Source of the DNA: Maribacter sp. 4G9
Lineage (GTDB): Bacteria; Bacteroidota; Bacteroidia; Flavobacteriales; Flavobacteriaceae
Assembly: GCF_002742265.1 (NCBI RefSeq)
Contig: NZ_MDGL01000160.1
Span: 19,219-83,218, forward strand
Direction: 5' to 3'
DNA: 64,000 nucleotides
The notes beneath the pieces are model-generated. The model worked only from the letters and a program-made list of their open reading frames with translations, searched no databases and was not told where the DNA came from. Of this stretch, positions 15,595 to 24,315 are shown in pieces (positions within the stretch are counted from its first letter, which is position 1; each line of letters begins with the position of its first letter). The position numbers were made by a program, and so were the translations under genes.

Positions 15595-16902
15595 ATGGGA
15601 ACATTTAAAATCGAAGGTGGTCACCCGCTCTCCGGTGAAATAACACCACAAGGTGCGAAGAACGAGGCATTACAAATTTTATGTGCCGTCCTTTTGACAT
15701 CGGAAAAAGTTACTATAAACAACATCCCGGATATTGTCGATGTAAACAAATTGATTTCCCTTTTGGAAGACCTTGGTGTCAAGATTCAAAAGAAGGGCAA
15801 GGGTTCTTACACCTTTAAGGCAGACGATATCAATCTGGATTATCTACAATCAGACCAATTCAAACAAGATGGACGGAGCCTTCGAGGTTCCATAATGTTG
15901 GTAGGTCCGTTATTGGCCAGATTCGGCAAGGGGTATATACCCAAACCTGGTGGGGATAAAATTGGAAGAAGACGTTTGGATACCCATTTTGAAGGCTTTA
16001 TAAAGCTAGGGGCCAAATTTAGGTACAACCGGGAAGAATATTTTTATGGGGTAGAGGCCAAGGAACTCAAAGGTACCTATATGTTGCTGGATGAGGCCTC
16101 GGTTACCGGCACCGCCAATATTCTTATGGCCGCTGTTTTGGCTAAAGGTCAAACGACCATTTATAACGCCGCTTGTGAGCCCTATCTACAACAGCTCTGT
16201 AAAATGCTCATTAGGATGGGTGCAAAAATATCTGGTGTTGGTTCCAACTTATTGGTCATTGATGGTGTGGAAACACTGGGGGGAACGGAACATACCATGC
16301 TGCCCGACATGATCGAGATCGGAAGCTGGATCGGCCTTGCCGCCATGACCAAAAGCGAGCTTACCATAAAAAATGTAAGTTGGGACGATTTGGGACAGAT
16401 ACCCACGGTTTTCAGAAAACTGGGTATTCAACTGGAACGTAGAGGGGATGATATCTATATTCCTAAGCATACAAACGGATATGAAATCCAGAATTATATC
16501 GATGGATCTATATTGACCATTGCCGATGCCCCTTGGCCAGGACTGACACCAGACCTGCTCAGTATTATTTTGGTGGTAGCCATACAGGCCAAAGGGGAAG
16601 TGATCATTCATCAAAAAATGTTCGAAAGCCGATTGTTCTTCGTTGATAAACTATTGGATATGGGCGCTAAGATCATCCTTTGCGACCCCCATAGGGCGGC
16701 CGTGATGGGACATAATTTTAAGTCTACCTTGAAAGCCACCACTATGACCTCGCCCGATATTAGGGCAGGTGTCTCCTTGTTGATTGCGGCTCTTTCGGCA
16801 AAAGGGACTTCAACTATCCATAATATTGAACAAATCGATAGGGGGTACGAGAATATAGATGTAAGACTACGGGCTATAGGTGCTAAAATAGATAGGGTCT
16901 AA
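15595..16902 (+). CDS. murA: UDP-N-acetylglucosamine 1-carboxyvinyltransferase (MurA), Asp-type active site
   Basis: 435 residues. Transfers enolpyruvate from PEP to UDP-GlcNAc, the first committed step of peptidoglycan synthesis. Seen: FKIEGGHPLSGEITPQGAKNEAL (Lys22-Asn23 catalytic pair), RSLRGSIMLVGPLLARFGKG and two inside-out alpha/beta domains. The active-site loop reads KPGGDKIGRRRLD, with Asp121 where E. coli has Cys115. That replacement is known to preserve activity and to prevent covalent inactivation by fosfomycin. Last gene of the DUF493-DUF4290-murA run. Confidence 0.97.
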   Translation: MGTFKIEGGHPLSGEITPQGAKNEALQILCAVLLTSEKVTINNIPDIVDVNKLISLLEDLGVKIQKKGKGSYTFKADDINLDYLQSDQFKQDGRSLRGSIMLVGPLLARFGKGYIPKPGGDKIGRRRLDTHFEGFIKLGAKFRYNREEYFYGVEAKELKGTYMLLDEASVTGTANILMAAVLAKGQTTIYNAACEPYLQQLCKMLIRMGAKISGVGSNLLVIDGVETLGGTEHTMLPDMIEIGSWIGLAAMTKSELTIKNVSWDDLGQIPTVFRKLGIQLERRGDDIYIPKHTNGYEIQNYIDGSILTIADAPWPGLTPDLLSIILVVAIQAKGEVIIHQKMFESRLFFVDKLLDMGAKIILCDPHRAAVMGHNFKSTLKATTMTSPDIRAGVSLLIAALSAKGTSTIHNIEQIDRGYENIDVRLRAIGAKIDRV

Positions 16903-16918
16903 TCCTGTCAGGATTTTT
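16901..16918 (+). terminator. Terminator hairpin spanning the murA and pirin stop codons
   Basis: AATCCTG/CAGGATT, a perfect seven-base stem with a one-base centre, followed by TTTTT-less-one on the plus strand. It starts at the murA stop and includes the pirin stop; only the plus strand has a T run. The very short loop makes folding less certain. Confidence 0.5.
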
Positions 16919-17912
16919 CAACAATCGTTCCATCCGGATACTTGGCAAACCGACCTTTTTCGGCAGGATGCACATTGTCCGGATAAGGCCAGGGCCATCC
17001 CCCGAATTGCGTCAATCGGAATTGTGAAAATGCCTTTTGCAGTTCCTCCCTTGTCGTCATAACAAAAGGACCTTGTTGTGCTACAGGTTCTTCAATGGGA
17101 GCCCCCTGCAGCACTAAAATCTTGGCGCTATGTGAGCCGGCCTTGATACTGATTTCGGCCGTAGGGTCTACATCGGCCCCATAGTTCTGTATAAGTGTTT
17201 CACTGCCCAAGGTAATTTCATCCCCTTCATAAAAATAAATACTTCTGTTAATGTTCTTTTCTGCCTTTGGAAGACTCAGTTCGCCATTCGCTTCGATATG
17301 TATGTTCCAGATGGCTACCATGTTTTCTGGCTCTGATGCCCAGGAGTCTGGAGGTGGGTCAAGCGCCAAGGTTTCGTTAAAATTACCGGCAATAACGGTT
17401 ATGGTGGCATTTTCAGTCTCTATCACGGGGATGTCCTCATGCCAAAGCATCTTAAAATGGGGATCGGCAAATTTGGATTTTTTGGGTAGATTCAACCAAA
17501 TTTGAAAAAGTTCCAAGGTATTCTGCTTATCTGTATTCAATAATGGAAACATTTCGGAATGTTGTACCCCGCTGCCCGCTGTCATCCATTGGGTGTCACC
17601 TAGACCAAAACGCCCTGCCGCCCCTAAGGAATCTGAATGATCACAGAAACCTTGGTTCACCAAGGTCACCGTCTCAAAACCTACGTGAGGATGTGCCGGA
17701 AATCCCGGTATGGTCTGACCGTGGTACATCCGCCAATCCTGATTTGGATTAAAATCACTACCCAAGGGTCTCCCCTTTAATAGTTCAGGAGCCGGACCTA
17801 AATCAGAAGTGCCTTCTGGAAAATGGTCCAAATGATGGACGCAGAACAAAAAGGGATCTTGGGTCTGCCATTGGGGGCCAAGCGGAAACTTTCTTACTAT
17901 ACCATTACTCAT
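16908..17912 (-). CDS. Pirin family protein
   Basis: 334 residues, a bicupin. The N-terminal cupin has the metal ligands in HPHVGFETVTLV (two His) and QHSEMF (His and Glu), the set that binds Fe in human pirin and bacterial YhhW. The C-terminal part (SIKAGSHSAKILVLQGAPIEEPVAQQGPFVMTT) is the second cupin typical of pirins. Some pirins oxidise quercetin; others are redox-sensing regulators. The substrate is unknown. Transcribed alone, convergent with murA. Confidence 0.93.
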   Translation of the reverse strand: MSNGIVRKFPLGPQWQTQDPFLFCVHHLDHFPEGTSDLGPAPELLKGRPLGSDFNPNQDWRMYHGQTIPGFPAHPHVGFETVTLVNQGFCDHSDSLGAAGRFGLGDTQWMTAGSGVQHSEMFPLLNTDKQNTLELFQIWLNLPKKSKFADPHFKMLWHEDIPVIETENATITVIAGNFNETLALDPPPDSWASEPENMVAIWNIHIEANGELSLPKAEKNINRSIYFYEGDEITLGSETLIQNYGADVDPTAEISIKAGSHSAKILVLQGAPIEEPVAQQGPFVMTTREELQKAFSQFRLTQFGGWPWPYPDNVHPAEKGRFAKYPDGTIVEKS

Positions 17913-17964
17913 TAACTTAGGTTTTATTCCGTACGTCTACTAAAATTACGGCAGTGCTACTTCT

Positions 17965-18369
17965 TTACAAAATACGTTCCATCACTACGAATTCCAAATC
18001 TGCCTTTGTAAAAAACTCGTTGGTTTTGGTCATTCCAAAATTTTCATAAAAATGGGTTTTGTCGATCCTGGCATTGCACCAAATTCTTTTGACCTGCATT
18101 TGAAAACAAATATGGATGACATGCTTGATCAATAAGGCAGCATAACCCTTTCTTTGGTATTCCGGTTGAGTTGCCAGTTTTCTAAATTGTGCGGAATCAC
18201 CTGCTATAAACACCGAAATGCAGCTCACGATTTTCTCATTGGTAAATATACCGAAGTGCTTTCCGTCACTATCATTTTTTAGTTTGACAAAATCCATTGG
18301 AAAATCTGGCCACATAACCCTATGTCTTATGGGCCACGTAGTTTCCGCCGAAATATTTACAATGCGCAA
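17965..18369 (-). CDS. GNAT-family N-acetyltransferase
   Basis: 134 residues. Motif A of the acetyl-CoA site is visible as LATQPEYQRKGYAALLIKHVI (Q/R-x-x-G-x-A type), followed by a strand and helix KRIWCNARIDKTHFYENFGM that ends the fold. Length is that of a single GNAT domain. Acceptor substrate unknown. It stands between pirin and the VOC gene on the same strand with short gaps, possibly in one transcript. Confidence 0.9.
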   Translation of the reverse strand: MRIVNISAETTWPIRHRVMWPDFPMDFVKLKNDSDGKHFGIFTNEKIVSCISVFIAGDSAQFRKLATQPEYQRKGYAALLIKHVIHICFQMQVKRIWCNARIDKTHFYENFGMTKTNEFFTKADLEFVVMERIL

Positions 18370-18421
18370 TACCCTATGGATTTAGTGTTCATCCTGAAAG
18401 ACTACGTTGCTTGCATGATTC

Positions 18422-18922
18422 TTAATGCTTGGCGGTATTGATTTCAATCCAATTGTTCTCTGGATCTTGAACATAAATTTGCCGAACGCCATCGGCTCTT
18501 AAGGTAATGGCGTTAGGTTTGCCCGGCCAATCTGAATAAGGAACCTCCTTCTCTGTCAAATAGGCCACAAACTCGTCCAACTTTTGTGTAGCCAAACACA
18601 AATGGACACTTTTGCTGTGTTTCATGGCAACGCTGTCCTTTCCAATCAAATGCAACTGCGAATTTCCATTGATTATAAACCATCTAAAGCCCGAGGTGGC
18701 GGAAGGATGTGGAATTTCCTTAAGCCGTAGGATGTCTTTGTAAAAAGTTCCGGTTTTTTCCAAATCCTTTACAATGAGCGAATAGTGGTCGTAGGTAAAA
18801 TCAAAACTAGGAGGTGCATCCTCCTGAGAATTCATAGAATGTTGCAGCAGGAGGAAAATAAGTGTTACAAAAGCCAATTTTTCAAACTTAGCCCAATGCC
18901 TCCAATTGTTTTTGGATTTCAT
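18422..18922 (-). CDS. Exported VOC (glyoxalase-like) family protein
   Basis: With the ATG at 18922 the product is 166 residues: an N-terminal hydrophobic segment (KLAFVTLIFLLLQHSMNSQ) acting as a signal peptide, then a single vicinal-oxygen-chelate domain (FDFTYDHYSLIVKDLE, FYKDILRLKEIPHP, SVHLCLATQKLDEFVAYL, ADGVRQIYVQDPENNWIEIN). His in DHYSL, His in SVHLCL and Glu in NWIEIN are the usual metal ligands. The frame is open 45 codons further upstream, but that part is just the out-of-frame reading of the Lacal_2735 gene. The chosen start overlaps that gene by 35 bases. Substrate unknown. Confidence 0.85.
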   Translation of the reverse strand: MKSKNNWRHWAKFEKLAFVTLIFLLLQHSMNSQEDAPPSFDFTYDHYSLIVKDLEKTGTFYKDILRLKEIPHPSATSGFRWFIINGNSQLHLIGKDSVAMKHSKSVHLCLATQKLDEFVAYLTEKEVPYSDWPGKPNAITLRADGVRQIYVQDPENNWIEINTAKH

Positions 18923-19052
18923 CCGCTTTTGCATATTTATCATCACTTGCCTTTCTGTTTGTTTTCGATAATTCAAAAGCCTCTTTAAGCAGCTTTTGAT
19001 ATTCACCAGTGAGTTTTTCTTTTTCAGTTTTTCTTTTAAATAATCCGAACAT
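18888..19052 (-). CDS. Lacal_2735-type small protein
   Basis: 54 residues, ATG at 19052 to TAA at 18888. Begins MFGLFKRKTEKEKL and continues as a charged helix (YQKLLKEAFELSKTNRKASDDKYAKADEIQKQLEA), the pattern of the small Lacal_2735 family of Flavobacteriia. It has no membrane segment or known function; it may be a coiled-coil adaptor. The gene is hidden in another frame under the long open frame of the VOC gene. It starts 11 bases after the M20 peptidase stop, so it is likely translated in the same message. Confidence 0.8.
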   Translation of the reverse strand: MFGLFKRKTEKEKLTGEYQKLLKEAFELSKTNRKASDDKYAKADEIQKQLEALG

Positions 19053-19063
19053 AGCAATTTAAT

Positions 19064-20491
19064 TTAGTTTTTTCCGATGGGTGGTGGCCCATCTATCATA
19101 GCTTCATATACTTCATTTCCTTTTCTAGTCTTAAATTCTTCCTTAACGGCATCTACCATTTTTGGGTTTTCAAAAAGATCCAACATGGTCATGCCCATCG
19201 CCTTGGCAGCATAAACCATTCCTTTGTGACCAATGGACATACCGCCACAGGCTACCACAGCCCATGAGTGCCAGGGCGTATCTTTTGGAGCTACGGTAAC
19301 CCCAAGATTTATGTTGGGTACATTCCAGCTCACGTCGCCCACATCCGTGGAACCGCCCCCGGGATTCTCTTCGGTTTCTTTTAGGGGATGTACCTTGCCG
19401 TCCATGCCAACTTCAGGTTTACCCGTAGCCTTTTGAATGGCCCTTCCAAAAGTTTCTTCCGCTTCGGTATAGCTTATTGGTCCTAAAAGTTCGAGATTTG
19501 ATTGCATGATTTCCCCACCGGTCCTGTTTACCAAGGTTTCGTAAATACCCGATACCAATGTTATTTTGTAGTCCACATCCGCCATGATGGCCGCACCTTC
19601 CGCCATTGCCTTTACACGTTCGTAGGTTGGCAACATCTTGGACCTTTTTGGGTCACGTACCCGCACCCAAAGTTTGGCATAGTCGGGAACCACGTTTACT
19701 ACTTGTCCACCATCCTGTATATGATAGTGGATCCTTGATGTGGGGAGAATATGCTCCCTGTAATAGTTTATCCCGGTAGTATACAATTCCAACGCATCTG
19801 AGGCGCTTTTTCCGTTCCAAGGGTCCATGGATGCATGCGCGGTCTGTCCATGGAATTCTACGATAAAATCGATAAGGGAAAGTCCGGTTTGAACATCGGC
19901 CTCAATTCCTGAGGAAGGATGCCAACTTACATTAACGTCCACATCGTCCCAGAGCCCGGCCTCTACCATCCATACCTTGGCAAAGTATTTTTCCTCTGCC
20001 GGAGTTCCCAAAAACTTAACGGTACCTTGTATTTTTCCTTCCTCCATCAATTCCTTTATGGCAATGGCCGCTCCCAAACTCGCCGTACCGAACATGTTGT
20101 GACCGCATCCATGACCAGCGGCACCCTCCTTTAATGCGGACTTTTCTGGAATGGTCTTTTGCGATATCCCTGGCAAGGCGTCAAATTCGCCTAAGATACT
20201 TATTACCGGTTTGCCAGAACCATAGGTAGCGGTAAAGGCAGTGGGAATATTGGCAACACCCCTGGTTACGTTCAAACCATTTTTTTCGGCATAATCCGCT
20301 AGGATTCTCGAGGATTCGGTTTCCTCAAAGGCGGTTTCCGCAAGTGCCCAAATGGAATCACTAATCTTGATTAGTTGCTCCTTATGTTTTTCTACCGAAG
20401 CAATAACGGCCTTTTTTTCCTTGCTCATTTTCTGGCCCTGAACAGTGTTCAAAAGACCTAAAAGGCATACTAGAAGTACTAAATTTTTCAT
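19064..20491 (-). CDS. Exported M20-family amidohydrolase, AbgB-like
   Basis: 475 residues with a signal peptide (MKNLVLLVCLLGLLNTVQGQ). M20D metallopeptidase motifs: ILGEFDALPGIS (metal Asp region), AAGHGCGHNMFG (His ligands and Cys of the aminobenzoyl-glutamate hydrolase type), GTPAEE (Glu-Glu), EFHGQTAHASMDPWNGKSA (dimerisation domain) and WHSWAVVACGGMSIGHKG (last His). E. coli AbgB with AbgA cleaves p-aminobenzoyl-glutamate; other relatives hydrolyse N-acyl amino acids. The export signal differs from AbgB, so the natural substrate is probably extracytoplasmic and unknown. Likely first gene of the M20-Lacal_2735-VOC run. Confidence 0.92.
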   Translation of the reverse strand: MKNLVLLVCLLGLLNTVQGQKMSKEKKAVIASVEKHKEQLIKISDSIWALAETAFEETESSRILADYAEKNGLNVTRGVANIPTAFTATYGSGKPVISILGEFDALPGISQKTIPEKSALKEGAAGHGCGHNMFGTASLGAAIAIKELMEEGKIQGTVKFLGTPAEEKYFAKVWMVEAGLWDDVDVNVSWHPSSGIEADVQTGLSLIDFIVEFHGQTAHASMDPWNGKSASDALELYTTGINYYREHILPTSRIHYHIQDGGQVVNVVPDYAKLWVRVRDPKRSKMLPTYERVKAMAEGAAIMADVDYKITLVSGIYETLVNRTGGEIMQSNLELLGPISYTEAEETFGRAIQKATGKPEVGMDGKVHPLKETEENPGGGSTDVGDVSWNVPNINLGVTVAPKDTPWHSWAVVACGGMSIGHKGMVYAAKAMGMTMLDLFENPKMVDAVKEEFKTRKGNEVYEAMIDGPPPIGKN

Positions 20492-20748
20492 CTTGATTGG
20501 TTTTTGTGGTATGGATATTCGTTGTTCAAATAAAAAATTTCGAAATATGATTCGATTGCATCGTAAATATAGGACTTTAAAAGGTTTAAAGGAAGTTGAT
20601 AGTTACGTGGAATGCTAAATTTTTATGTTCCGGTCAGGCTATTGGGGCGAACGCAAAAGCTTCATTCCGCATATCTAATAGGAAAATATACTTAACGGCT
20701 TGGTTTTTCGTTATATATCAACCTACTCGGGCCCTAAATTTTACCAGT

Positions 20749-21804
20749 ATGAAAAATTCTATCCTTCTATTCCTTCTTTGTGGAACTTTTATTATCAATA
20801 GTTCCTGTAGTTCTACCAACAGGTTGACCATGGGGGTAACACAGGCACCAAGGATATCAATTCCTTCAAATGTTACCAAAATTGGTATTATTAACCGGAG
20901 CATTCCATCCGAAGAAAATAACAAACTTGACAAACTTGATAAAGTATTGTCCTTGGAAGGGCGAAATTTGGATAAAGAAGGTGCGGAATATGCCATTCAA
21001 GGCCTTATGGATGAATTAAGTAGGGATGGAAGGTTTGAGGTAATTAACATAGCGGATGTTGATGATCAGCGAAAGGGGCTTGGTGTCTTTCCTGCGGCGT
21101 TACCTACCGATGTTGTGGAAGAAATTTGTCGTACACATGGCGTAGACCTCCTTTTTTCATTGGAGTTCTATGATACGGACACAACTCCCAACTATGAATT
21201 GACCACGGTAAACCTGCCCAACAACCTTGGTATCAATGTGGGTATTCCAGGTCATAGATTGACCCTAAATACGTTAATTGAAAACGGCTGGAGGGTATAC
21301 GATCCAACTACAAAAACTATATTGAATGAGTATATTTTTAATGATTTCCTTACTTCAATAGGGGAAGGCGTCAACCCTGCGAAAGCATTTGAGGCCATTG
21401 TTGGCAGAAAGGAAGGTGTATTGCAAATCAGCAATACCATTGGTGTGGATTACGGACTTTTAACGAGGCCTATAAACGTTAGGGTGGCTAGGGATTATTT
21501 TGTGCGGGGCACCAATAATTTCAAAATAGCGATGCGACGGGCCAGAACGGGCAACTGGGACGGTGCTGCCGATTTATGGGCCGCTGAACTCAATAACAGA
21601 AAGCCTAAAATTGCCGGAAGGGCCCATTATAACATGGCCATCATCAATGAAATCAATGGCGATCTGGAAAAAGCTTTGGAATTTGCTTCCGCTTCATATT
21701 CCGATTTTGAAACAAGATTGGCCTTGGACTACGTAAACATCCTACGAAGAAGAATAGCCGAAAAGCAAGAATTGGAAGCCAAGTTCGATCAGCTTTCCAG
21801 ATAA
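20749..21804 (+). CDS. DUF6340 lipoprotein
   Basis: Starting at the ATG at 20749 the protein is 351 residues with a lipoprotein signal (MKNSILLFLLCGTFIINSSC, Cys20). The frame is open upstream but that part lacks signal or family features. The body has an alpha-beta domain (SNVTKIGIINRSIPSEENN, VDLLFSLEFYDTD) and two or three TPR-like helices near the C-terminus (MRRARTGNWDGAADLWAAE, HYNMAIINEINGDLEKALEFA). Known from Bacteroidota as DUF6340; no function assigned. It ends directly against the stop of the convergent photolyase gene. Confidence 0.85.
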   Translation: MKNSILLFLLCGTFIINSSCSSTNRLTMGVTQAPRISIPSNVTKIGIINRSIPSEENNKLDKLDKVLSLEGRNLDKEGAEYAIQGLMDELSRDGRFEVINIADVDDQRKGLGVFPAALPTDVVEEICRTHGVDLLFSLEFYDTDTTPNYELTTVNLPNNLGINVGIPGHRLTLNTLIENGWRVYDPTTKTILNEYIFNDFLTSIGEGVNPAKAFEAIVGRKEGVLQISNTIGVDYGLLTRPINVRVARDYFVRGTNNFKIAMRRARTGNWDGAADLWAAELNNRKPKIAGRAHYNMAIINEINGDLEKALEFASASYSDFETRLALDYVNILRRRIAEKQELEAKFDQLSR

Positions 21805-23121
21805 TCAATTATTAAGCGCTTCTTTATAGGTTTCCAAGCAGCGCTCCCTGGCCATTTTATGGTCCACCATTTTATCGGGATAGGTTAGTTCTTGCAGTTC
21901 TGGAACCCATTTGTTGATATATTCCCTTTCCTTGTCGAACTTATCCACTTGTGTCATGGGGTTGAATATCCTAAAGTAAGGGGCTGCATCCACACCACTT
22001 CCTGCGGCCCATTGCCAATTTCCCACGTTGGAACTCATCTCATAATCCAGGAGTTTTTCAGCAAAATAGGCTTCTCCCCAGCGCCAATCAATCAATAAAT
22101 GTTTACAAAGGAAACTTGCAACGAGCATCCGTACCCTGTTGTGCATGAAACCTGTTGTGTTGAGTTCCCGCATTCCGGCATCTACAAGGGCATAACCCGT
22201 TACTCCCTTTTTCCATTTTTCAAATTCATCTTCATTGTTGCGCCATTCTATGCGGTCATATTTCGGCTTAAAAGCTTTATCCTTGGTATGTGGAAAATGC
22301 CAAAGTATTTGCATAAAAAATTCGCGCCAGATCAATTCGCTCCAAAACACTTCGTTCTCCTCATGAATGGCTTTTTTCATCATTTTTCTTACCGATGCCG
22401 TCCCAAACCTCAAATGGGGGCCCAACCGTGAGGTGCCGTTCTCCTTTGCAGGAAAGTTTCGGGTATCTTCATAATTGTTGATCAGGGTAGGGGTGACCGT
22501 ATAATCAGGTACCTCAATATCCGATTTTTTAAACCCCAAATCGCTCAACGATAGGTTTGGTAGTCTTGTATTATTTATCAGGTTATCCAGAAAGCCGTGG
22601 GTATAATGAATTTCCAAATCCTTGTCCTTTTCAAAGACTTCTTTCCACTTGTTCTTGTAAGGCGTATATACCACATACGGGTCACCGTCGTCCTTCATGA
22701 CTTCGGATTTTTCAAAAATAACCTGGTCCTTAAAAGTGTGGAAAGCTATATCATTGTCTCCCAATAGCTTTTCGATCTCCGCATCCCTTTCCCGGGCATA
22801 GGGCTCGTAATCCCTGTTCGTATACACCGATTGAATATCATAGGTATCAATAAGCTCTTTGAATATATTTTTTGGCGTTCCCGAATATATTGCCAAAGAG
22901 CTGTTCCATGCATCTTGAAGTTCGCTCCTCATTTTTTGCAAGGATTCAAAAATGAAGGTTACCCTGGCATCCTTTTCGGGCAATTTGGAAAGTATATTGG
23001 TGTCGAAGATAAAAATGGGCAGTACTTTTTGTTCGCCTTTCAATGCCGCTAAAAAACCGACATTATCGTCCAAGCGCAAATCCCTTCTAAACCAAAAAAT
23101 ATTGAGTTTGTTTTTGGACAT
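21805..23121 (-). CDS. DNA photolyase/cryptochrome family protein
   Basis: 438 residues. Begins with the antenna-binding Rossmann domain (LNIFWFRRDLRLDDNVGFLAAL). The C-terminal FAD domain shows GTSRLGPHLRFGTASVRKMM, LIWREFFMQILWHFP, GVTGYALVDAGMRELNTTGFMHNRVRMLVASFL and DYEMSSNVGNWQWAAGSGVDAAPYFRIFNP, all signatures of class I CPD photolyases; the Trp-rich segments carry electrons to FAD. It probably repairs UV dimers with light. Directly abuts the SDR gene upstream (no gap), so the three genes SRPBCC-SDR-photolyase form one translational unit. Confidence 0.93.
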   Translation of the reverse strand: MSKNKLNIFWFRRDLRLDDNVGFLAALKGEQKVLPIFIFDTNILSKLPEKDARVTFIFESLQKMRSELQDAWNSSLAIYSGTPKNIFKELIDTYDIQSVYTNRDYEPYARERDAEIEKLLGDNDIAFHTFKDQVIFEKSEVMKDDGDPYVVYTPYKNKWKEVFEKDKDLEIHYTHGFLDNLINNTRLPNLSLSDLGFKKSDIEVPDYTVTPTLINNYEDTRNFPAKENGTSRLGPHLRFGTASVRKMMKKAIHEENEVFWSELIWREFFMQILWHFPHTKDKAFKPKYDRIEWRNNEDEFEKWKKGVTGYALVDAGMRELNTTGFMHNRVRMLVASFLCKHLLIDWRWGEAYFAEKLLDYEMSSNVGNWQWAAGSGVDAAPYFRIFNPMTQVDKFDKEREYINKWVPELQELTYPDKMVDHKMARERCLETYKEALNN

Positions 23122-23808
23122 TTAACTTAGGTTTAGGGTGGAAATCCCTCCGTCAACACCAATTATTTGTCCGGTCATCCAAGAACTTTTATCACTTAAA
23201 AGAAAGGAAACAATATTTCCTATATCTTCTGGAGTACCTACTCTTTTTAAGGGATGTCTTTCGCCCATGGATTCCCTTTTTTTGTCGTTGTTCAGCAATC
23301 TGCTTGCCAAAGGGGTATCGACAAGCGAAGGTGCCACGACGTTCACCCTAATTTTTGGCGCATATTCTGCGGCCAAAGATTTTGCAAACCCTTCAATGGC
23401 GCCTTTTGCCGAAGCTACACTGGTATGGAAGGGCATTCCATTGGAAACGGCCACGGTACTGAAGAAAACCATGCTTGAATCTTCTTTCATCTTGGCAATT
23501 ATACTTTTCACGACCCTTACCAAACCAAAGAAATTAATTTCCATATCGTTCTCAAAGGTCTCTAGGCTCATCATCTTAAAAGGCTTCAGGTTGATACTTC
23601 CGGGACAATAGACGAATCCGTCAAGCTCAGGAATATTGTCAGTATTTAGAACATCCTCTATGGCATCAAATGGGATATGGGTAATACCTTGCATGTATTC
23701 AGGAGGTTCAGTTCTAGAGGCCACGATCAAATTATGGGTTTCCTTTAATTGGTCTACAATATCCAATCCTATCCCATGCGAACCGCCAATCAATAATATC
23801 GTCTTCAT
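23122..23808 (-). CDS. SDR-family oxidoreductase lacking the catalytic Tyr
   Basis: 228 residues. Short-chain dehydrogenase fold: nucleotide motif LLIGGSHGIGLDIV (GGxxGIG), strand FVYCPGS replacing NNAG, Ser117 in MVFFSTVAVS, a late loop NVVAPSLVDTPLA and C-terminal SSWMTGQIIGVDGG. At the active site the usual YxxxK is VASAK: Val131 stands where Tyr should be, while Lys135 is kept. Dehydrogenase chemistry by the normal mechanism is thus doubtful. SDRs next to photolyases are recurrent in Bacteroidota, but their role is unknown. Zero-gap junctions on both sides. Confidence 0.88.
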   Translation of the reverse strand: MKTILLIGGSHGIGLDIVDQLKETHNLIVASRTEPPEYMQGITHIPFDAIEDVLNTDNIPELDGFVYCPGSINLKPFKMMSLETFENDMEINFFGLVRVVKSIIAKMKEDSSMVFFSTVAVSNGMPFHTSVASAKGAIEGFAKSLAAEYAPKIRVNVVAPSLVDTPLASRLLNNDKKRESMGERHPLKRVGTPEDIGNIVSFLLSDKSSWMTGQIIGVDGGISTLNLS

Positions 23809-24306
23809 TTATATAGTTTTAAATTCAAGTCTATTTTCCTTATCTGGAATAGTACCGAAAAGCGCTGTCAATTTTTGCTCCCTATACTTAAATATTTGCT
23901 GTAATTGCCTTTTTACTAACAAAGGATGCGCCATTTGGCCCAAAATGCCAAATGGTAATTTATAATCAATAATGTCCTCCATTTCTATACCGCCCTCAAT
24001 TTCGTTTATAAAATGTTTGTGATGCCATAAGCGGTATGGTCCAAAACGCTGTTCGTCCACAAAGTAACTTCCCTGTTGGACCTGGGTTATCTCTGTTACC
24101 CATTTAGTGGTATAACCAGGAAATGGTTTCACATTATATTGGATGATTTGCCCTGGGAACATTTTTCTATCCGCCCCATCAAGTATATCAAAACCCATGT
24201 GCTCTGGTGTAATTACGGTTAAGTTTTTCGGATCTGAAAGGAACTCCCACGCTTCCCGTGTGCCTATGGGTAGATATTGTTTTGATTTCAGTTGATACAG
24301 CTTCAT
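23809..24306 (-). CDS. SRPBCC-family protein of the photolyase operon
   Basis: 165 residues, soluble. The pattern LPIGTREAWEFLSDPKNLTVITPEHMGFDIL is the START/SRPBCC-type opening of the COG4276-like family, with WVTEITQV, DEQRFGPYRLWHHKHF and IEMEDIIDYKLPFGILGQM later on. Such proteins bind hydrophobic ligands; the ligand is unknown. First gene of the SRPBCC-SDR-photolyase operon; the stop directly precedes the SDR start. The promoter region upstream carries repeats (24316-24377). Confidence 0.88.
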   Translation of the reverse strand: MKLYQLKSKQYLPIGTREAWEFLSDPKNLTVITPEHMGFDILDGADRKMFPGQIIQYNVKPFPGYTTKWVTEITQVQQGSYFVDEQRFGPYRLWHHKHFINEIEGGIEMEDIIDYKLPFGILGQMAHPLLVKRQLQQIFKYREQKLTALFGTIPDKENRLEFKTI

Positions 24307-24315
24307 ATAATGAAT

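Noticed and set aside
20596..20748. N-terminal 51-codon extension of the DUF6340 gene
   Set aside because: No signal or conserved sequence; the ATG at 20749 begins a proper lipoprotein signal.
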